Shown: positions 1-9,660, numbered from the stretch's first letter. The stretch is DNA of 64,000 nucleotides from a virus (IMGVR_UViG_3300021963_000050:51865-115864), one strand, 5' to 3'. Notes: generated from the letters alone by a model not told the origin. Program-made: numbers and translations.

Positions 1-2
1 GG

Positions 3-410
3 TATTGGTACTATGATACCACATCTCTTGACACTTGTTTAGATAAGAATAGTGGTATTGTTAAACTACCATCAGATGTTGAAACTGAAGAGTTAACATG
101 GGATATGTTAAATAAACCCGCACAAAACTGGGTTAGAAAATATCTTATCGCGTATTCAAAAGAAGGTTTAGGTAGAATATGGGGTAAGTTCTCAGGAGAC
201 TTACAAGTACCTGATAGTCCAATAAAACTTGATTATTCATCTTTACTACAAGAAGGAAAAGATGAGAAATTAAAACTTGTTGAGGAGTTAATGAATAGAT
301 TAGAAAGATTAAGACCTGACAAATTATTGGAAAGAAAAGGAATGGAAGCTGAAAACCTAAATAAGGCTTTAAAGTACAGACCATTCCAATCCCCATTCAA
401 CGTAATTTAA
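3..410 (+). CDS. 3' end of a virion-type protein, 5' end outside the window
   Basis: The reading frame is open from the left edge, so the first in-frame ATG at 105 is probably internal and the gene starts upstream of the window. The visible 135 or so residues contain a run with PAQNWVRKYLIAYSKE and then a glycine/serine-poor helical tail rich in Leu, Glu and Lys. This resembles small structural proteins of T4-type phages, but I cannot name the family. Its stop overlaps the stop of the convergent DNA polymerase gene by 4 nt. Confidence 0.6.
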   Translation, partial: YWYYDTTSLDTCLDKNSGIVKLPSDVETEELTWDMLNKPAQNWVRKYLIAYSKEGLGRIWGKFSGDLQVPDSPIKLDYSSLLQEGKDEKLKLVEELMNRLERLRPDKLLERKGMEAENLNKALKYRPFQSPFNVI

Positions 411-3304
411 ATGTTTGTTGCGTGGTACGCAAAATCATTTCCATTTGTTTGAATTATTTCATCCTCATTACTTTTAATACTTTCGGCTTGAAGAGCGACA
501 ACTTTTCTATTTAAATCAACCCAATAAGGGTCTGCTAATTTTAAACTGTCTTCAACGTACATATAGAACGGGTCTCTGTTCACTCTATTCCAAAACAAGA
601 CCTCACTATCTGATAAGGTCATAACCTCATCGTATTTGTCTTGACCATCTTCTTTGAGTGGAAACCCACTTACTAACTCACATTGAGTCCTTGTAAAGTA
701 TTGTCTGTCTTCAGGTTTTTCAACCAAAATATCGTGACGTATTTCAGGACTAAACACCACCAAAAGAGGTTCAATTCTTTTATTGAAATTTGTTAGATAT
801 CTCGCAACATTATAGTCACCCGTCATATCAGGATTATTACTCAATTCTTTTTCGGATATCATGTAACAATTAATTTCAATATAATCAGGCGGTACTGGTT
901 TATTGTATTTTAATAAAAATTCTTCTTGGTATTTTTTAGTCGGTTTACTTATCTTTTGAACATCACCATCTGATTTTTTTGTACCATTATTGATGTAATA
1001 AATTGTCTCACCTAAAGTTGCGGGATAGTTATTTTGTATAACCAGCTCCATGTGAGCTTGTCGAGACATTAAAGAACCTGCTTTTGTGGTCTTTTTGATG
1101 TGTTTTTTATAGTCTTCTACAGATTGTTTTACACGAGACTTATTCGCCATCTTAGACAATGGTATTTGTTTATTATAAATTTGTTGGACGTATCTATAAT
1201 AAAGTTCAACGAAAGATAAACCATCACCATTTAATAAATGTTTCAAACCCTCATCCAAAAATTCAACAACATATTGTTGTAGTTTTTTAGATTTGATAGT
1301 ATTACCGGTTAGTTTAATCTTTTCTTTTCCCTTCTTCAGAAGTTTAATGATGTAGTTCTTTCTTGATACGTTAATACACGCGGGTGCGGTATAGTCAATA
1401 TCAAGACCCATTTCATTTCTCATAAAGGTATCATTGAATTCTGCAGTGTCCGCTTCGATTCCAATGTACTCTTTACCTTCTTCAACCAATTCGTTTAAAC
1501 CTTTACCGATGTAAACATGAGTATCAATATCATCGGGGGTTGAAAAGTTCACACCGTCAGTATCCATAACCAAAGGTACATACCCCTTTTTCTCAAAGAA
1601 CATAATCATCATACGAAGACATTGTCTTCCGGTACAAGTGATTGTCTCACCCATATTCATATCTCCCCACGGAAATACTTGAGGGGCGGAAAGTGAACCA
1701 AAATACGCGTTGATAAAAATCTTAATTGGTAATTGTTTTCTATCATACATCTCCGCTTCAATAGGATTTGTTTTAGACAATTCACCCGCAAGTCTTTTAT
1801 ATTTGATACGAATGTTTCGGAAATACTTTAACATCGATTTCTGAACACCCATAACATCACATTCAGGGAAAACATCGTACACCAATTGAATTGATGGATA
1901 AAGAGACGCGTAGTCAAATTTTACAATGTTTTTTGAATAACCAACGTTTAACAATCTTGATAAACCACCAGTAATTGCTCTCTTCTCATCTTTTGTTGGT
2001 ATCGCCAATCCATTTTCATAGGACCAAGCCAACATGATAATTTTCCAAAGAGTCGCAGTACCCATAGTTGCAATCCTTTCATAGGTTGTTGGTACCAATT
2101 TAGAAAGTAAAAAAGTTGATTGAGAGAAGGAATCATCCACAATCATTGTTTCGTACAAGTCATCGTCAAGATATTGTTCTACAATTCTTTCACCTGGCCA
2201 AATTTCATACTTACCGGGATACTTGTCTAAAAGATTTTCCGTTCCCGGCTCACCTATCTTTTTATATTTACCTGTTTTAGGGTTGATGTAGTAACTATCA
2301 TTTTCCAAATAAATTTTAGAAATGAATGCACCATCAACATATACACGATTTGGTTTTTCTTTTTCCAAATACTGTGTAATATACTTCAAACCCCACGATT
2401 TAATTTCAGAGTTAATTGCTTGGGCTCTTCTTACAGCGTGTGCAATATCAACAATATTGTGTCCCCATATTATATGTTGGGTATAAGGTTCGACCTCATT
2501 TGCTAATTTAAGAACCCCTTCTTTTTGTTTAATACCATCAGAGGTTAGAATCGCGGTACACTCTTCAATATCAACACCAAGAATTTCTGCTCTTTTAAGA
2601 ATAAAAGGAAAGTCAAATGACGCTGAATTATAACCACCAATAATTGTTGGTTTTAAATCCTTTATGATTTCAAAAAATTGTTCAATACATTTTTTTTCAC
2701 CATCAGGACCAAAAGCTGGAATTGTTTTTTGTAAACCACGATTGTCTTTTACTCCAATAAGAATTATCTCATTGGTTTCGGGTTCAAGACCCGTGGTCTC
2801 AATATCGAATACAAAACGATGAACACCCGAATAATCGTCAATACCCTTGAATAATCTTTTTTTCTTTTGAATCAGATATTGTTCAACAGGTGACAGTATC
2901 GTAAACAAATGTCTAAATTTTTCACCCCAAGGGTCTATTCCACCTTGTTTAAAAAAGTTAATCAATTCTCGATAACCCTTTAGACTTTTAACCAAATAAC
3001 ACTGACCATTTTCAAGTCTTTCGTTACCATGGGTTTCAAGTTTATCGATTATGATACCATACTCCCCCATTTTTTTCTTTTGTAAGGACTTACTTCCTTG
3101 ATAAAAATTGCAAGAACTTAAGTCACCCACCCAAAGAAATGGAGTTAATGAATCAGGTTTAACAACCTTACCCCTTACAGGGTCTTGAATAATTTTGTAG
3201 ATTTTGTTGTGTTGATAATCGTATTCCACCCCAACAATGAATTCTTCGGGGTCCCAACCATTTAAAAAGTTCTCGATTACCTCTTGAGAAATTACTTCTG
3301 ACAT
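407..3304 (-). CDS. 43: DNA polymerase, family B (T4 gp43-like)
   Basis: Replicative DNA polymerase with 3'-5' proofreading exonuclease. Exo I is FDIETTG (D167, E169), Exo II is YNSASFDFP (D231) and the YLDDDLYET stretch near 378-387 is the likely Exo III region. Polymerase motif A is DYASLYPS (D464), motif B contains NAYFGS (532-537) and motif C is DTDG (D581, D583). The length (965 aa) is close to T4 gp43 (about 900), and all catalytic residues are present. The start ATG lies 41 nt from a perfect dyad that could be an operator. It is transcribed toward and slightly into the convergent partial gene at the left edge. Confidence 0.97.
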   Translation of the reverse strand: MSEVISQEVIENFLNGWDPEEFIVGVEYDYQHNKIYKIIQDPVRGKVVKPDSLTPFLWVGDLSSCNFYQGSKSLQKKKMGEYGIIIDKLETHGNERLENGQCYLVKSLKGYRELINFFKQGGIDPWGEKFRHLFTILSPVEQYLIQKKKRLFKGIDDYSGVHRFVFDIETTGLEPETNEIILIGVKDNRGLQKTIPAFGPDGEKKCIEQFFEIIKDLKPTIIGGYNSASFDFPFILKRAEILGVDIEECTAILTSDGIKQKEGVLKLANEVEPYTQHIIWGHNIVDIAHAVRRAQAINSEIKSWGLKYITQYLEKEKPNRVYVDGAFISKIYLENDSYYINPKTGKYKKIGEPGTENLLDKYPGKYEIWPGERIVEQYLDDDLYETMIVDDSFSQSTFLLSKLVPTTYERIATMGTATLWKIIMLAWSYENGLAIPTKDEKRAITGGLSRLLNVGYSKNIVKFDYASLYPSIQLVYDVFPECDVMGVQKSMLKYFRNIRIKYKRLAGELSKTNPIEAEMYDRKQLPIKIFINAYFGSLSAPQVFPWGDMNMGETITCTGRQCLRMMIMFFEKKGYVPLVMDTDGVNFSTPDDIDTHVYIGKGLNELVEEGKEYIGIEADTAEFNDTFMRNEMGLDIDYTAPACINVSRKNYIIKLLKKGKEKIKLTGNTIKSKKLQQYVVEFLDEGLKHLLNGDGLSFVELYYRYVQQIYNKQIPLSKMANKSRVKQSVEDYKKHIKKTTKAGSLMSRQAHMELVIQNNYPATLGETIYYINNGTKKSDGDVQKISKPTKKYQEEFLLKYNKPVPPDYIEINCYMISEKELSNNPDMTGDYNVARYLTNFNKRIEPLLVVFSPEIRHDILVEKPEDRQYFTRTQCELVSGFPLKEDGQDKYDEVMTLSDSEVLFWNRVNRDPFYMYVEDSLKLADPYWVDLNRKVVALQAESIKSNEDEIIQTNGNDFAYHATNI

Positions 3305-3334
3305 ATCGTATATTTTTGTTTTGACATATTTGCT

Positions 3335-3351
3335 TACAACACCGTGTTGTA
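3335..3351. promoter_or_regulatory. Perfect 8-bp dyad upstream of DNA polymerase
   Basis: TACAACAC-C-GTGTTGTA is a perfect 8+1+8 inverted repeat 31 nt upstream of the polymerase start codon. It has no T-run, so it looks more like a repressor operator or mRNA hairpin than a terminator. The function is inferred from position only. Confidence 0.4.
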
Positions 3352-3390
3352 GTTTGCCTTATAACAAGTATACGAAATTACTACCAAATA

Positions 3391-3759
3391 TCAAAATATG
3401 GTAATAAATAATTTTTCCTTTATCGGAAGTATCAGTTTTGTTGTTGGATTTAAATTGGTATCTAAAAATTGTACGGTAATCTTACCCTCGTATTTACCAA
3501 TTTTTGATGTTTGAGATTCTGTAAATCTGTGAGTTATATAATACTCGTCAGTGGTTTGATTGTATTTTTTATCTCTAGTTGTTATTAAACAATCTGAATT
3601 TAATATTTCAGGTTCACCCGTTTTTGCATCGTACATATCAAATGTGATGTCACAACTTTCTAACAAATCATTAAATCCGGATTTGTCATTTTTACCATCA
3701 TCAATTAACCTCATTTTAAGTATTGGGTCAGATGCTCCTTGTCGTATAAAAAATTCCAT
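3391..3759 (-). CDS. Small beta-rich protein, possible baseplate/BppU-N-like domain
   Basis: 122 aa with no signal peptide. The pattern of an N-terminal hydrophobic strand, ILKMRLIDDG, then alternating beta strands with CDITFDMYDAKTG and KYEGKITVQF is reminiscent of the N-terminal domain of upper-baseplate/receptor-binding proteins. That resemblance is weak and by eye only. It sits directly downstream of two larger surface proteins read in the same direction, which fits a tail or fibre role. An AATAAATA (TATTTATT on the coding strand) lies just upstream of the start. Confidence 0.55.
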   Translation of the reverse strand: MEFFIRQGASDPILKMRLIDDGKNDKSGFNDLLESCDITFDMYDAKTGEPEILNSDCLITTRDKKYNQTTDEYYITHRFTESQTSKIGKYEGKITVQFLDTNLNPTTKLILPIKEKLFITIF

Positions 3760-3792
3760 ATTGATTAATAAATATTATTCTTTTTATTTTAA

Positions 3793-4827
3793 TTAAAATC
3801 CATTTGTTGAAGGATTATAAAAAACTAAACCTGTCACATTTGTTGTTTTTGTTATGGTCGGCGATGAGTAACTAAATGTCATAACATCACCACCACCAAT
3901 TTCACCAAATTGTATTCTTATTGGATAGTAATTTCCAGCAACTAATGAAAACGTAGCCGATACTTCCTGAACCCCATGAGCACCACCATTGTTTATATTT
4001 GAATTAGCGGTGGTAAAACCTGATAATGCATTTGCACCAATCCAAAGATAAGAACCATCATCACTTGATAAGAAGAATGTATATGTTTCTGTTGTTGTTG
4101 CCTTAAAATACCCCAACCATTGACAACTAAAATCAGACCCGTCATTACTTGATGGTTCAGTTATTGAAGTTGTTTGAACCGAGGTGGCAGGATTTGTACC
4201 AAAGGTCGTTGGGGTTGCAGTTGCGAAAAACGCCGGATTTTCGCTATGATAACCAGAATATGTTGTTTTATATAAACCAGCACTAAACGCACTTGTTGGA
4301 GTTGGAGTTGGTGTTAATGTTGGGGTGATAGTTGGTGTTAATGTCGGTGTTATTGATGATGTTGGAGTGATAGTTGGTGTTATAGAAGGTGTTCTACTTG
4401 GTGTTAATGAAGGTGTGACAGTTGGTGTTGGTGTAACTGTAGGTGTTAGTGAGGGAGTAACGGAACTTGTCGGTGTAATTGATGATGTCAACGACGGTGT
4501 GACCGACGAGGTAAGAGAAGGTGTTACCGAAGGTGTTCTACTTGGTGTTAATGAAGGTGTTATACTTGGTGTTGGTGAAGATAATACGGTAGACGGGGTT
4601 GTGGAACTTGTTGGTGTCGGTGAAGGTCCCGTTTCAATAACATATAAAGTACATGTACTACCAAAAGCCGGAAAAAACAATGAATATGTCCCATAAAAAT
4701 AAGGTGCAACATAATCGTATGGTAAAACTTGTGTACCCAAATTAATAGTCCCACCCGTATCGGGATAGTATGTAATAACCGCCGATTGACCAGTATAATT
4801 TGTTGAGACTATTTTTAAAGTATCCAT
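3793..4827 (-). CDS. Ser/Thr/Pro-repeat protein with C-terminal PA14/GLEYA-like domain
   Basis: 344 aa. Residues 1-66 form a short beta-rich head. About residues 67-178 are an almost pure S/T/P tract built from short units such as SVTPSLTP and TPTPT. Residues from about 183 form a PA14/GLEYA-like carbohydrate-binding domain with the hallmark FFLSSDDGSYLWIG and YYPIRIQFGE segments. The layout, a stalk plus a sugar-binding head, suggests a fibre tip or adhesin that recognises surface glycans. It lies between two other probable surface proteins. The repeat tract is likely variable in length. Confidence 0.75.
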   Translation of the reverse strand: MDTLKIVSTNYTGQSAVITYYPDTGGTINLGTQVLPYDYVAPYFYGTYSLFFPAFGSTCTLYVIETGPSPTPTSSTTPSTVLSSPTPSITPSLTPSRTPSVTPSLTSSVTPSLTSSITPTSSVTPSLTPTVTPTPTVTPSLTPSRTPSITPTITPTSSITPTLTPTITPTLTPTPTPTSAFSAGLYKTTYSGYHSENPAFFATATPTTFGTNPATSVQTTSITEPSSNDGSDFSCQWLGYFKATTTETYTFFLSSDDGSYLWIGANALSGFTTANSNINNGGAHGVQEVSATFSLVAGNYYPIRIQFGEIGGGDVMTFSYSSPTITKTTNVTGLVFYNPSTNGF

Positions 4828-4859
4828 TTATTTAAAATATAATATTTTGTTTAGTATTT

Positions 4860-6230
4860 TTAAAGTCCTACCATGCTATCCACACAATCTTCAACACATT
4901 CAATTATATCGTAATTTGGTTTAATATCAACCAAATAATGATGTCTTACCCTTACGTAGTTTAATGGTTCTTGATAATATTGGACTCTTTTAAAATTAAA
5001 ACAAGAGGTACCCATATTATGAATTCCACCTGAATATTGAGTACCACCAGCCCATGATTGTATAAATGGTTGGTCACCTCTAGTTGATGGTATAACTTCT
5101 TCCCATCCTTTTAATTTATAGATTGTTCTGCCGTTTAAATAAATTTTTAAAGTACCCAATCTTCTATTTCTTTCTAACGCCCATTTCTTATTTAATTCTT
5201 CCGCAGTTGTATAAATAGTTGTTTGTGTTGATGTTACTGCGGTGATAACAGTATCGGTATATGGAATAGTTTTTATTCCCGGTATTAAATCATTCCACCC
5301 ACCATCATTTTCTAAATTACAATCCGTATAATACTTATCTCGTTCAAAAGTAATTGTAACATTAAAATCTTTTGACGTACCACTAACACATAATACGGGT
5401 GTTTGACCCGATGAAGTATAATATGATTCTGTATAACCACTATCGGTCACACAAACACCTGAATATCTAATTGCTCTCCATTGTATTCTACCATCATTTG
5501 TGAATGAAAATGATAGATTATTATCTGCGTAATTTGATATTGAACTCTCATTTCTAACACCTAAATAATAAATCGTCCTTCCACTTGTCCAATTAGAACC
5601 ATCTTTATTAAGTACCAAATCAATTGTCCAACCTTTTTCATTTCTTCTCTGTACTTTGTAAGAACAATTATCAGTTCCAGCACCATGATTTATTTGATAT
5701 GCCCATGGTTTTGCGGTTGGAATTGGGTCTTGAGGACAACAATTATCACTGATAATTTCTGTGACACAAGGATATTTGGCACCAATCCCATTAAAATTTG
5801 CAACATTTAGAGAATTTGGATTGGATGCGGGGTCATTATAAATGTTCGCATTATGAACAAAATAATGTTTATAACCACTTCCATCGATGTATTCATAAAC
5901 ATCATTCTCTAAAATTAAATCTGAATTTTGTAGTTGGGTTGTAAATCCACTATAAGGTAAAACCCAAGACCAACCTGAAAATAATGAACCTGTTATATAA
6001 GAGGTTAAATTCACTTCAAGTAGGGATATAGTATCCCTTACACAATCAGTTCCGGTCATACCTGTTGTGTTAATAGTCAATCCTGTATATGATATACTAT
6101 TATCCAAATCCAAAACCAAACTATCATAATCTAATTCAGTTTTAGAAATTTCGTAATCGTAATATTCCGAAGAATCGAGTTGTAAATCTAATTTACTCCC
6201 CCAAAATTTAAGTATGTTTTGACTATTCAT
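4860..6230 (-). CDS. Large beta-rich, probable tail-fibre or virion surface protein
   Basis: 456 aa, unrecognised family. It is rich in Tyr, Thr, Asn and Gly, with a central laminin-G/concanavalin-like feel: KDFNVTITFERDKYYTDC, and LGTLKIYLNGRTIYKLKGWEE at about 355-375, where a small 'grip' hairpin is typical of beta-sandwich lectin-like domains. It has no signal peptide. It is the first gene of the 6230-3391 minus-strand group and has a TATTTATA motif 7 nt upstream of its start (6238-6245), suggesting late expression. Confidence 0.6.
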   Translation of the reverse strand: MNSQNILKFWGSKLDLQLDSSEYYDYEISKTELDYDSLVLDLDNSISYTGLTINTTGMTGTDCVRDTISLLEVNLTSYITGSLFSGWSWVLPYSGFTTQLQNSDLILENDVYEYIDGSGYKHYFVHNANIYNDPASNPNSLNVANFNGIGAKYPCVTEIISDNCCPQDPIPTAKPWAYQINHGAGTDNCSYKVQRRNEKGWTIDLVLNKDGSNWTSGRTIYYLGVRNESSISNYADNNLSFSFTNDGRIQWRAIRYSGVCVTDSGYTESYYTSSGQTPVLCVSGTSKDFNVTITFERDKYYTDCNLENDGGWNDLIPGIKTIPYTDTVITAVTSTQTTIYTTAEELNKKWALERNRRLGTLKIYLNGRTIYKLKGWEEVIPSTRGDQPFIQSWAGGTQYSGGIHNMGTSCFNFKRVQYYQEPLNYVRVRHHYLVDIKPNYDIIECVEDCVDSMVGL

Positions 6231-6237
6231 GCTATTC

Positions 6238-6245
6238 TATAAATA
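6238..6245 (-). promoter_or_regulatory. TATTTATA motif (candidate late promoter)
   Basis: Exact TATTTATA on the minus strand, 7 nt upstream of the 6230 start. It is one of a set of motifs always oriented toward the following gene. Confidence 0.5.
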
Positions 6246-6262
6246 TCTTTCCTTTCTTTTGA

Positions 6263-6270
6263 TATTTATA
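6263..6270 (+). promoter_or_regulatory. TATTTATA motif (candidate late promoter)
   Basis: Exact TATTTATA 17 nt upstream of the 6288 start, divergent from the copy at 6238-6245. Confidence 0.5.
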
Positions 6271-6287
6271 TTAAAAAAGATATTTGC

Positions 6288-7046
6288 ATGGATAAATACA
6301 TTAAAAATATTATTGAGGAAACTTTTGCGTCCAAAAAACAACAAAGATTCTTTTATGCCAAGGCGAACGACAAATCAACATCAAAGAAAGAAAGAAACAA
6401 ATGGTCCAAATGGGCTAAAGAATATTCTGACGATACCGACTTTGAAAAAATACCAGAAAAGGTTGAAACTGAGGTAGATGAAATAGTTGACGAAAAAGGT
6501 AATATCGCTAGAAGAAAAACACCAAATACAAAATCAAGTAAAGGTGGTTCAAAATCAACGACTGACAAAGTGGTATACACTGGAGCTGGGTCAATGGGTA
6601 TTCACGGTGTTCATGGTACTCACACATCTTTAAGATATTGGGCGGAATCTGATTTAAGTAAAGCTTTAGGTTATAAAAATACTTTGGGTCAAGATGAGGA
6701 CATTGAAGATGCATATGAATATTTTGAAGATGACCTTGGTATGGGTGATGATGAAAGTAAAGAAAGATTATCATCATATGGTTACGATGAAAATTTAAAA
6801 GGTGATAAAGTAAGATTAATAGAAAACCCAAAAAAATTTGTAAAAGATTACGTTGAAAGTGTCATAAGAAAAAAATCATCCTCAGAGGATTTGGTTAAAA
6901 AAGACCAAACCGAAGACATTAAGGGTGAATTAAATCCAATTATCAAAAGACAAATCACTTCTTTAAAAAATACTTTAGTTAAAAATAATTTGTCAGTTGA
7001 GGATGTAATTGACATTCTTAAATCAGAAGACGAAACCGATGAATAA
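6288..7046 (+). CDS. Charged virion/head-associated protein, unknown function
   Basis: 252 aa, very rich in Lys, Asp and Glu. The N-terminus (MDKYIKNIIEETF, then KKQQRFFYAKAND) resembles the amphipathic leader of T4-type proteins packaged into proheads. A Gly/His-rich patch (GAGSMGIHGVHGTH) follows near residue 100. It has no transmembrane segment. It overlaps the next gene by 8 nt (start 7039), implying translational coupling in an operon with 7039, 7538 and 8203. Confidence 0.65.
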   Translation: MDKYIKNIIEETFASKKQQRFFYAKANDKSTSKKERNKWSKWAKEYSDDTDFEKIPEKVETEVDEIVDEKGNIARRKTPNTKSSKGGSKSTTDKVVYTGAGSMGIHGVHGTHTSLRYWAESDLSKALGYKNTLGQDEDIEDAYEYFEDDLGMGDDESKERLSSYGYDENLKGDKVRLIENPKKFVKDYVESVIRKKSSSEDLVKKDQTEDIKGELNPIIKRQITSLKNTLVKNNLSVEDVIDILKSEDETDE

Positions 7047-7536
7047 AGAATTAAAAGGAAGGATTTTTGATATTCCTCAGGACATTTTAGATAAGATAAA
7101 CCATACAGTAGTTGGTTTAAATAGTGAAAATGTGCGTGGTATTCAAAGAGCTAAAAAACTTTTAATCGATAAAAAAGTAAAATACGGTCAACTCAAGAGG
7201 ATAATTCATGATATTCAAAACATGGATAAAATGAATGAAAAAGTTAAATATGACTTATGCGGTGGAGATTTGATGGAAAAATGGGCTAAACAATTTTTAC
7301 AAGGAGAAAGAGATTTAATAAGTAATAGGAAAGACTCCAAAAAAAGGGCGGATGATATAACATCAATGACTGGTGAGAGAAAAAACAGTCACTTGAAATC
7401 ACACACAAAAAGATTTAGTTTCAAAGTCCCAATAAATTTGGTTAAAAGTAATTCCCACAAAACCAGTGTTTCACCTTTAACATCTATGAAACTATTCGAA
7501 GAGATTGATAAAATAAAAAAATTAATTAGTTATTAA
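7039..7536 (+). CDS. Basic helical protein, unknown, probable virion component
   Basis: 165 aa. I prefer the start at 7039 because the longer ORF from 7009 would overlap the upstream gene by 38 nt, whereas 7039 gives an 8-nt overlap. The protein is basic and helical and ends with MKLFEEIDKIKKLISY. This resembles the amphipathic C-terminal tail of the 8203 product (LQEQLNRIKTLIFF), so the two may carry a shared docking peptide. No enzyme motif is visible. Confidence 0.6.
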   Translation: MNKELKGRIFDIPQDILDKINHTVVGLNSENVRGIQRAKKLLIDKKVKYGQLKRIIHDIQNMDKMNEKVKYDLCGGDLMEKWAKQFLQGERDLISNRKDSKKRADDITSMTGERKNSHLKSHTKRFSFKVPINLVKSNSHKTSVSPLTSMKLFEEIDKIKKLISY

Positions 7537-7537
7537 T

Positions 7538-8203
7538 ATGCCAACACAATTAGAAATAATCGGAGACAGAGAAAGAAACCTTCTTGTATCAAGAAATGAA
7601 TACAACTACGGGGATTTATATAGTTCAAGCAATACAGGTGCATTATCAGACGGTGACGAAAGAGGTAAGGGTGAATTAAGTGGTAGTATTGGTTCAAAAA
7701 CCGATATCGGTGAAAGAACCTCATTACAATCCAAAAACATTTATGGACCAACCAATCAGTACGGAAGTGGAAATGCTAACGCACTTTCGGATGGTGATGA
7801 AAAAGGTAAAGGAGAGTTAAGTGGTAATATAGGTTCTAAGACTGATATCACAGAAAGAAACACTCTTGTTGCTAAAAACGTCTACAATAATTCATTTCAA
7901 TACTCATCAGGTAATCCTAACGCATTATCAGATGGTGACGAAAGAGGAAGAGGTGAAAACAATTCAGGTGGTGTTGGTACCTTAACCGATATCAATGAAA
8001 GAACCACTCTTATTGCTAAAAATATTTATAACAACAATTTTGGTTACTCTTCTGGTAATCCCAATGCATTGTCAGATGGTGATGAAAAAGGACGAGGTGA
8101 AAACAATACAGGAGGTGTTGGTACTGTAACCGATATTAACGAAAGAACTGTTTTAAAAGCAAAAAATAAATACGGTAGCACAAAAACATATCCCGATTTT
8201 TAA
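7538..8203 (+). CDS. Four-fold tandem-repeat virion-type protein
   Basis: 221 aa made almost entirely of four imperfect repeats of about 46-47 residues. Each carries ALSDGDE-(R/K)-G-(K/R)-GE, then a glycine stretch, TDI-x-ERT and an (A/S)KN-x-Y unit. Such ordered repeats suit a fibrous or decorating structural protein. It starts 1 nt after the previous stop and its TAATG junction overlaps the next start. No known domain is recognised. Confidence 0.65.
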   Translation: MPTQLEIIGDRERNLLVSRNEYNYGDLYSSSNTGALSDGDERGKGELSGSIGSKTDIGERTSLQSKNIYGPTNQYGSGNANALSDGDEKGKGELSGNIGSKTDITERNTLVAKNVYNNSFQYSSGNPNALSDGDERGRGENNSGGVGTLTDINERTTLIAKNIYNNNFGYSSGNPNALSDGDEKGRGENNTGGVGTVTDINERTVLKAKNKYGSTKTYPDF

Positions 8204-9054
8204 TGATAAATTTCGAGTCAATATTAACAAACATTTTATCTGAAGCACCTTCGAGAGGAACACAAAAAACTCTTGAATATGCTATTAAGAATAGAATGCC
8301 CGTTTCTTTTGACTATAGAGGTCCAAGAGGTGAAGTATTACCAGGAAGAAGAATTAAAACAGAATTAGTTGCGTCAGGCCTAACAAAAAAAGGAAACTTA
8401 TCATTTAGAGGATGGGTTCAACCACCGTCGGTGTCTAAAAAGGGATTTAAAGAACATGGTTGGAGAACTTTTATACTGGATAGAATATCTGCAGGTTCAA
8501 TACAAGTTTATGAAGATGAACAGTTTGATAATAAAAGACCGGGTTACAAAGAAGGTGATGATAGTAGTTTTTCCACTACATACGTAACAAGTGATTGGGG
8601 AACTACACCACCAGCACCACAAGAGAGAAAACCAAGTAAAACACCCGTACCTAAACAAGAACCCGAAAAACAAAAATTACCCGAACCAAAACCAAAAGAA
8701 AAACCATCAGCGTCACCCATTGAAGTACCAAAGAGAGAAATTGAAGTGTTTAACGATTTAAAAACCAAAATCAAAGTTGTTGACAATATTAAACAAATTA
8801 GTCCTGACGATTTTAAAAATGCAATTGACGATTTGTACAAAAAGAAAATGGATGATTGGAAAAAATCACAAATCGATTTAGGTGGTAACACTAATGCCGG
8901 TGAGGGAACAAGAAGAAGAATTGAAAAGGATTCTGAATCTGATTTGGACAGATTATTAAAACAAGATAATATCAAAATAGTCGAACCATCATCAGAAGAA
9001 ACAGTGGAATTACAAGAACAATTAAATAGAATCAAGACTTTAATTTTCTTTTAA
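8203..9054 (+). CDS. WYL-like domain protein with Pro/Lys linker and coiled C-terminus
   Basis: 283 aa. Residues about 20-105 (TLEYAIKNRMPVSFDYRG, then GRRIKTELVASGLTKKGN, WRTFILDRIS) look like a WYL domain: a helix followed by an SH3-like beta barrel with the conserved 'Y-G…R-I-P' style strand order. WYL domains are ligand-sensing modules, normally attached to helix-turn-helix regulators. Here there is no HTH. A Pro/Lys/Glu linker (about 140-185) leads to a helical tail. LSEA at residues 12-15 fits the (L/I)-x-E pattern of T4 prohead protease sites, so it may be a processed virion protein. Confidence 0.6.
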   Translation: MINFESILTNILSEAPSRGTQKTLEYAIKNRMPVSFDYRGPRGEVLPGRRIKTELVASGLTKKGNLSFRGWVQPPSVSKKGFKEHGWRTFILDRISAGSIQVYEDEQFDNKRPGYKEGDDSSFSTTYVTSDWGTTPPAPQERKPSKTPVPKQEPEKQKLPEPKPKEKPSASPIEVPKREIEVFNDLKTKIKVVDNIKQISPDDFKNAIDDLYKKKMDDWKKSQIDLGGNTNAGEGTRRRIEKDSESDLDRLLKQDNIKIVEPSSEETVELQEQLNRIKTLIFF

Positions 9055-9081
9055 AAATACTTATTTTATAAAAAAATCAAT

Positions 9082-9660
9082 ATGGAAAAAACAGGAACAG
9101 GGGTACTATCACAAAACGATTTGATGCAAAGATTAGTACAAGCGAAAAAAATTTTAAATAAAGTAGAAAATGGTGATTACGAAAGAGGTAATGTAAATGA
9201 AGATATATTAAGGACTAACCCTGAAGACCTCATGTCGACCGAAAATTCCGCACCAATAAGACAACCACAACAACCCAATTTTCAAAAAATACAAGAGTCT
9301 AAATTACCTGAAGCAATTAAAAGAGCAATGATTGAAAATCCCATACCTCAAATTAGTTTATCGGATTCATTGGATTTAAATTTTGTTGAAAAAACAAAAA
9401 AATTAATGGAGAACGAAGGTGTGTCAACTAAAAAATCGTCACCACAAAAAGGTTCTTCAGTTGATAGTTCAGATTTAGTAAAACAATTAACCCCCATAAT
9501 TGAAAACATTGTAAGAAAGACTGTTGTTGAAATTTTGGACAAGAAGTTAAATCAAATATTAACCGCACAACAAACCATGTCCATCAACGAGAACTTGGTT
9601 TTAAAAGTGGGTGACTCCGTTTTTAAAGGAAAAATTACGGGTGTAAATAAATCAAAGTAA
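9082..9660 (+). CDS. Unknown helical protein, probably virion-associated
   Basis: 192 aa. The N-terminal 35 residues are amphipathic (MQRLVQAKKILNKVEN), the middle is a disordered Gln/Pro/Ser region, and a predicted coiled segment follows (VKQLTPIIENIVRKTVVEIL). The last 30 residues form a small beta motif (LVLKVGDSVFKGKITGV). It ends the 6288-9660 operon. No enzymatic signature is visible. Confidence 0.6.
   Translation: MEKTGTGVLSQNDLMQRLVQAKKILNKVENGDYERGNVNEDILRTNPEDLMSTENSAPIRQPQQPNFQKIQESKLPEAIKRAMIENPIPQISLSDSLDLNFVEKTKKLMENEGVSTKKSSPQKGSSVDSSDLVKQLTPIIENIVRKTVVEILDKKLNQILTAQQTMSINENLVLKVGDSVFKGKITGVNKSK

Noticed and set aside
4325-4696. 123-aa plus-strand ORF rich in Val/Gly
   Set aside because: It is the reverse of the Ser/Thr/Pro repeat tract in 3793-4827 and has no independent signal.
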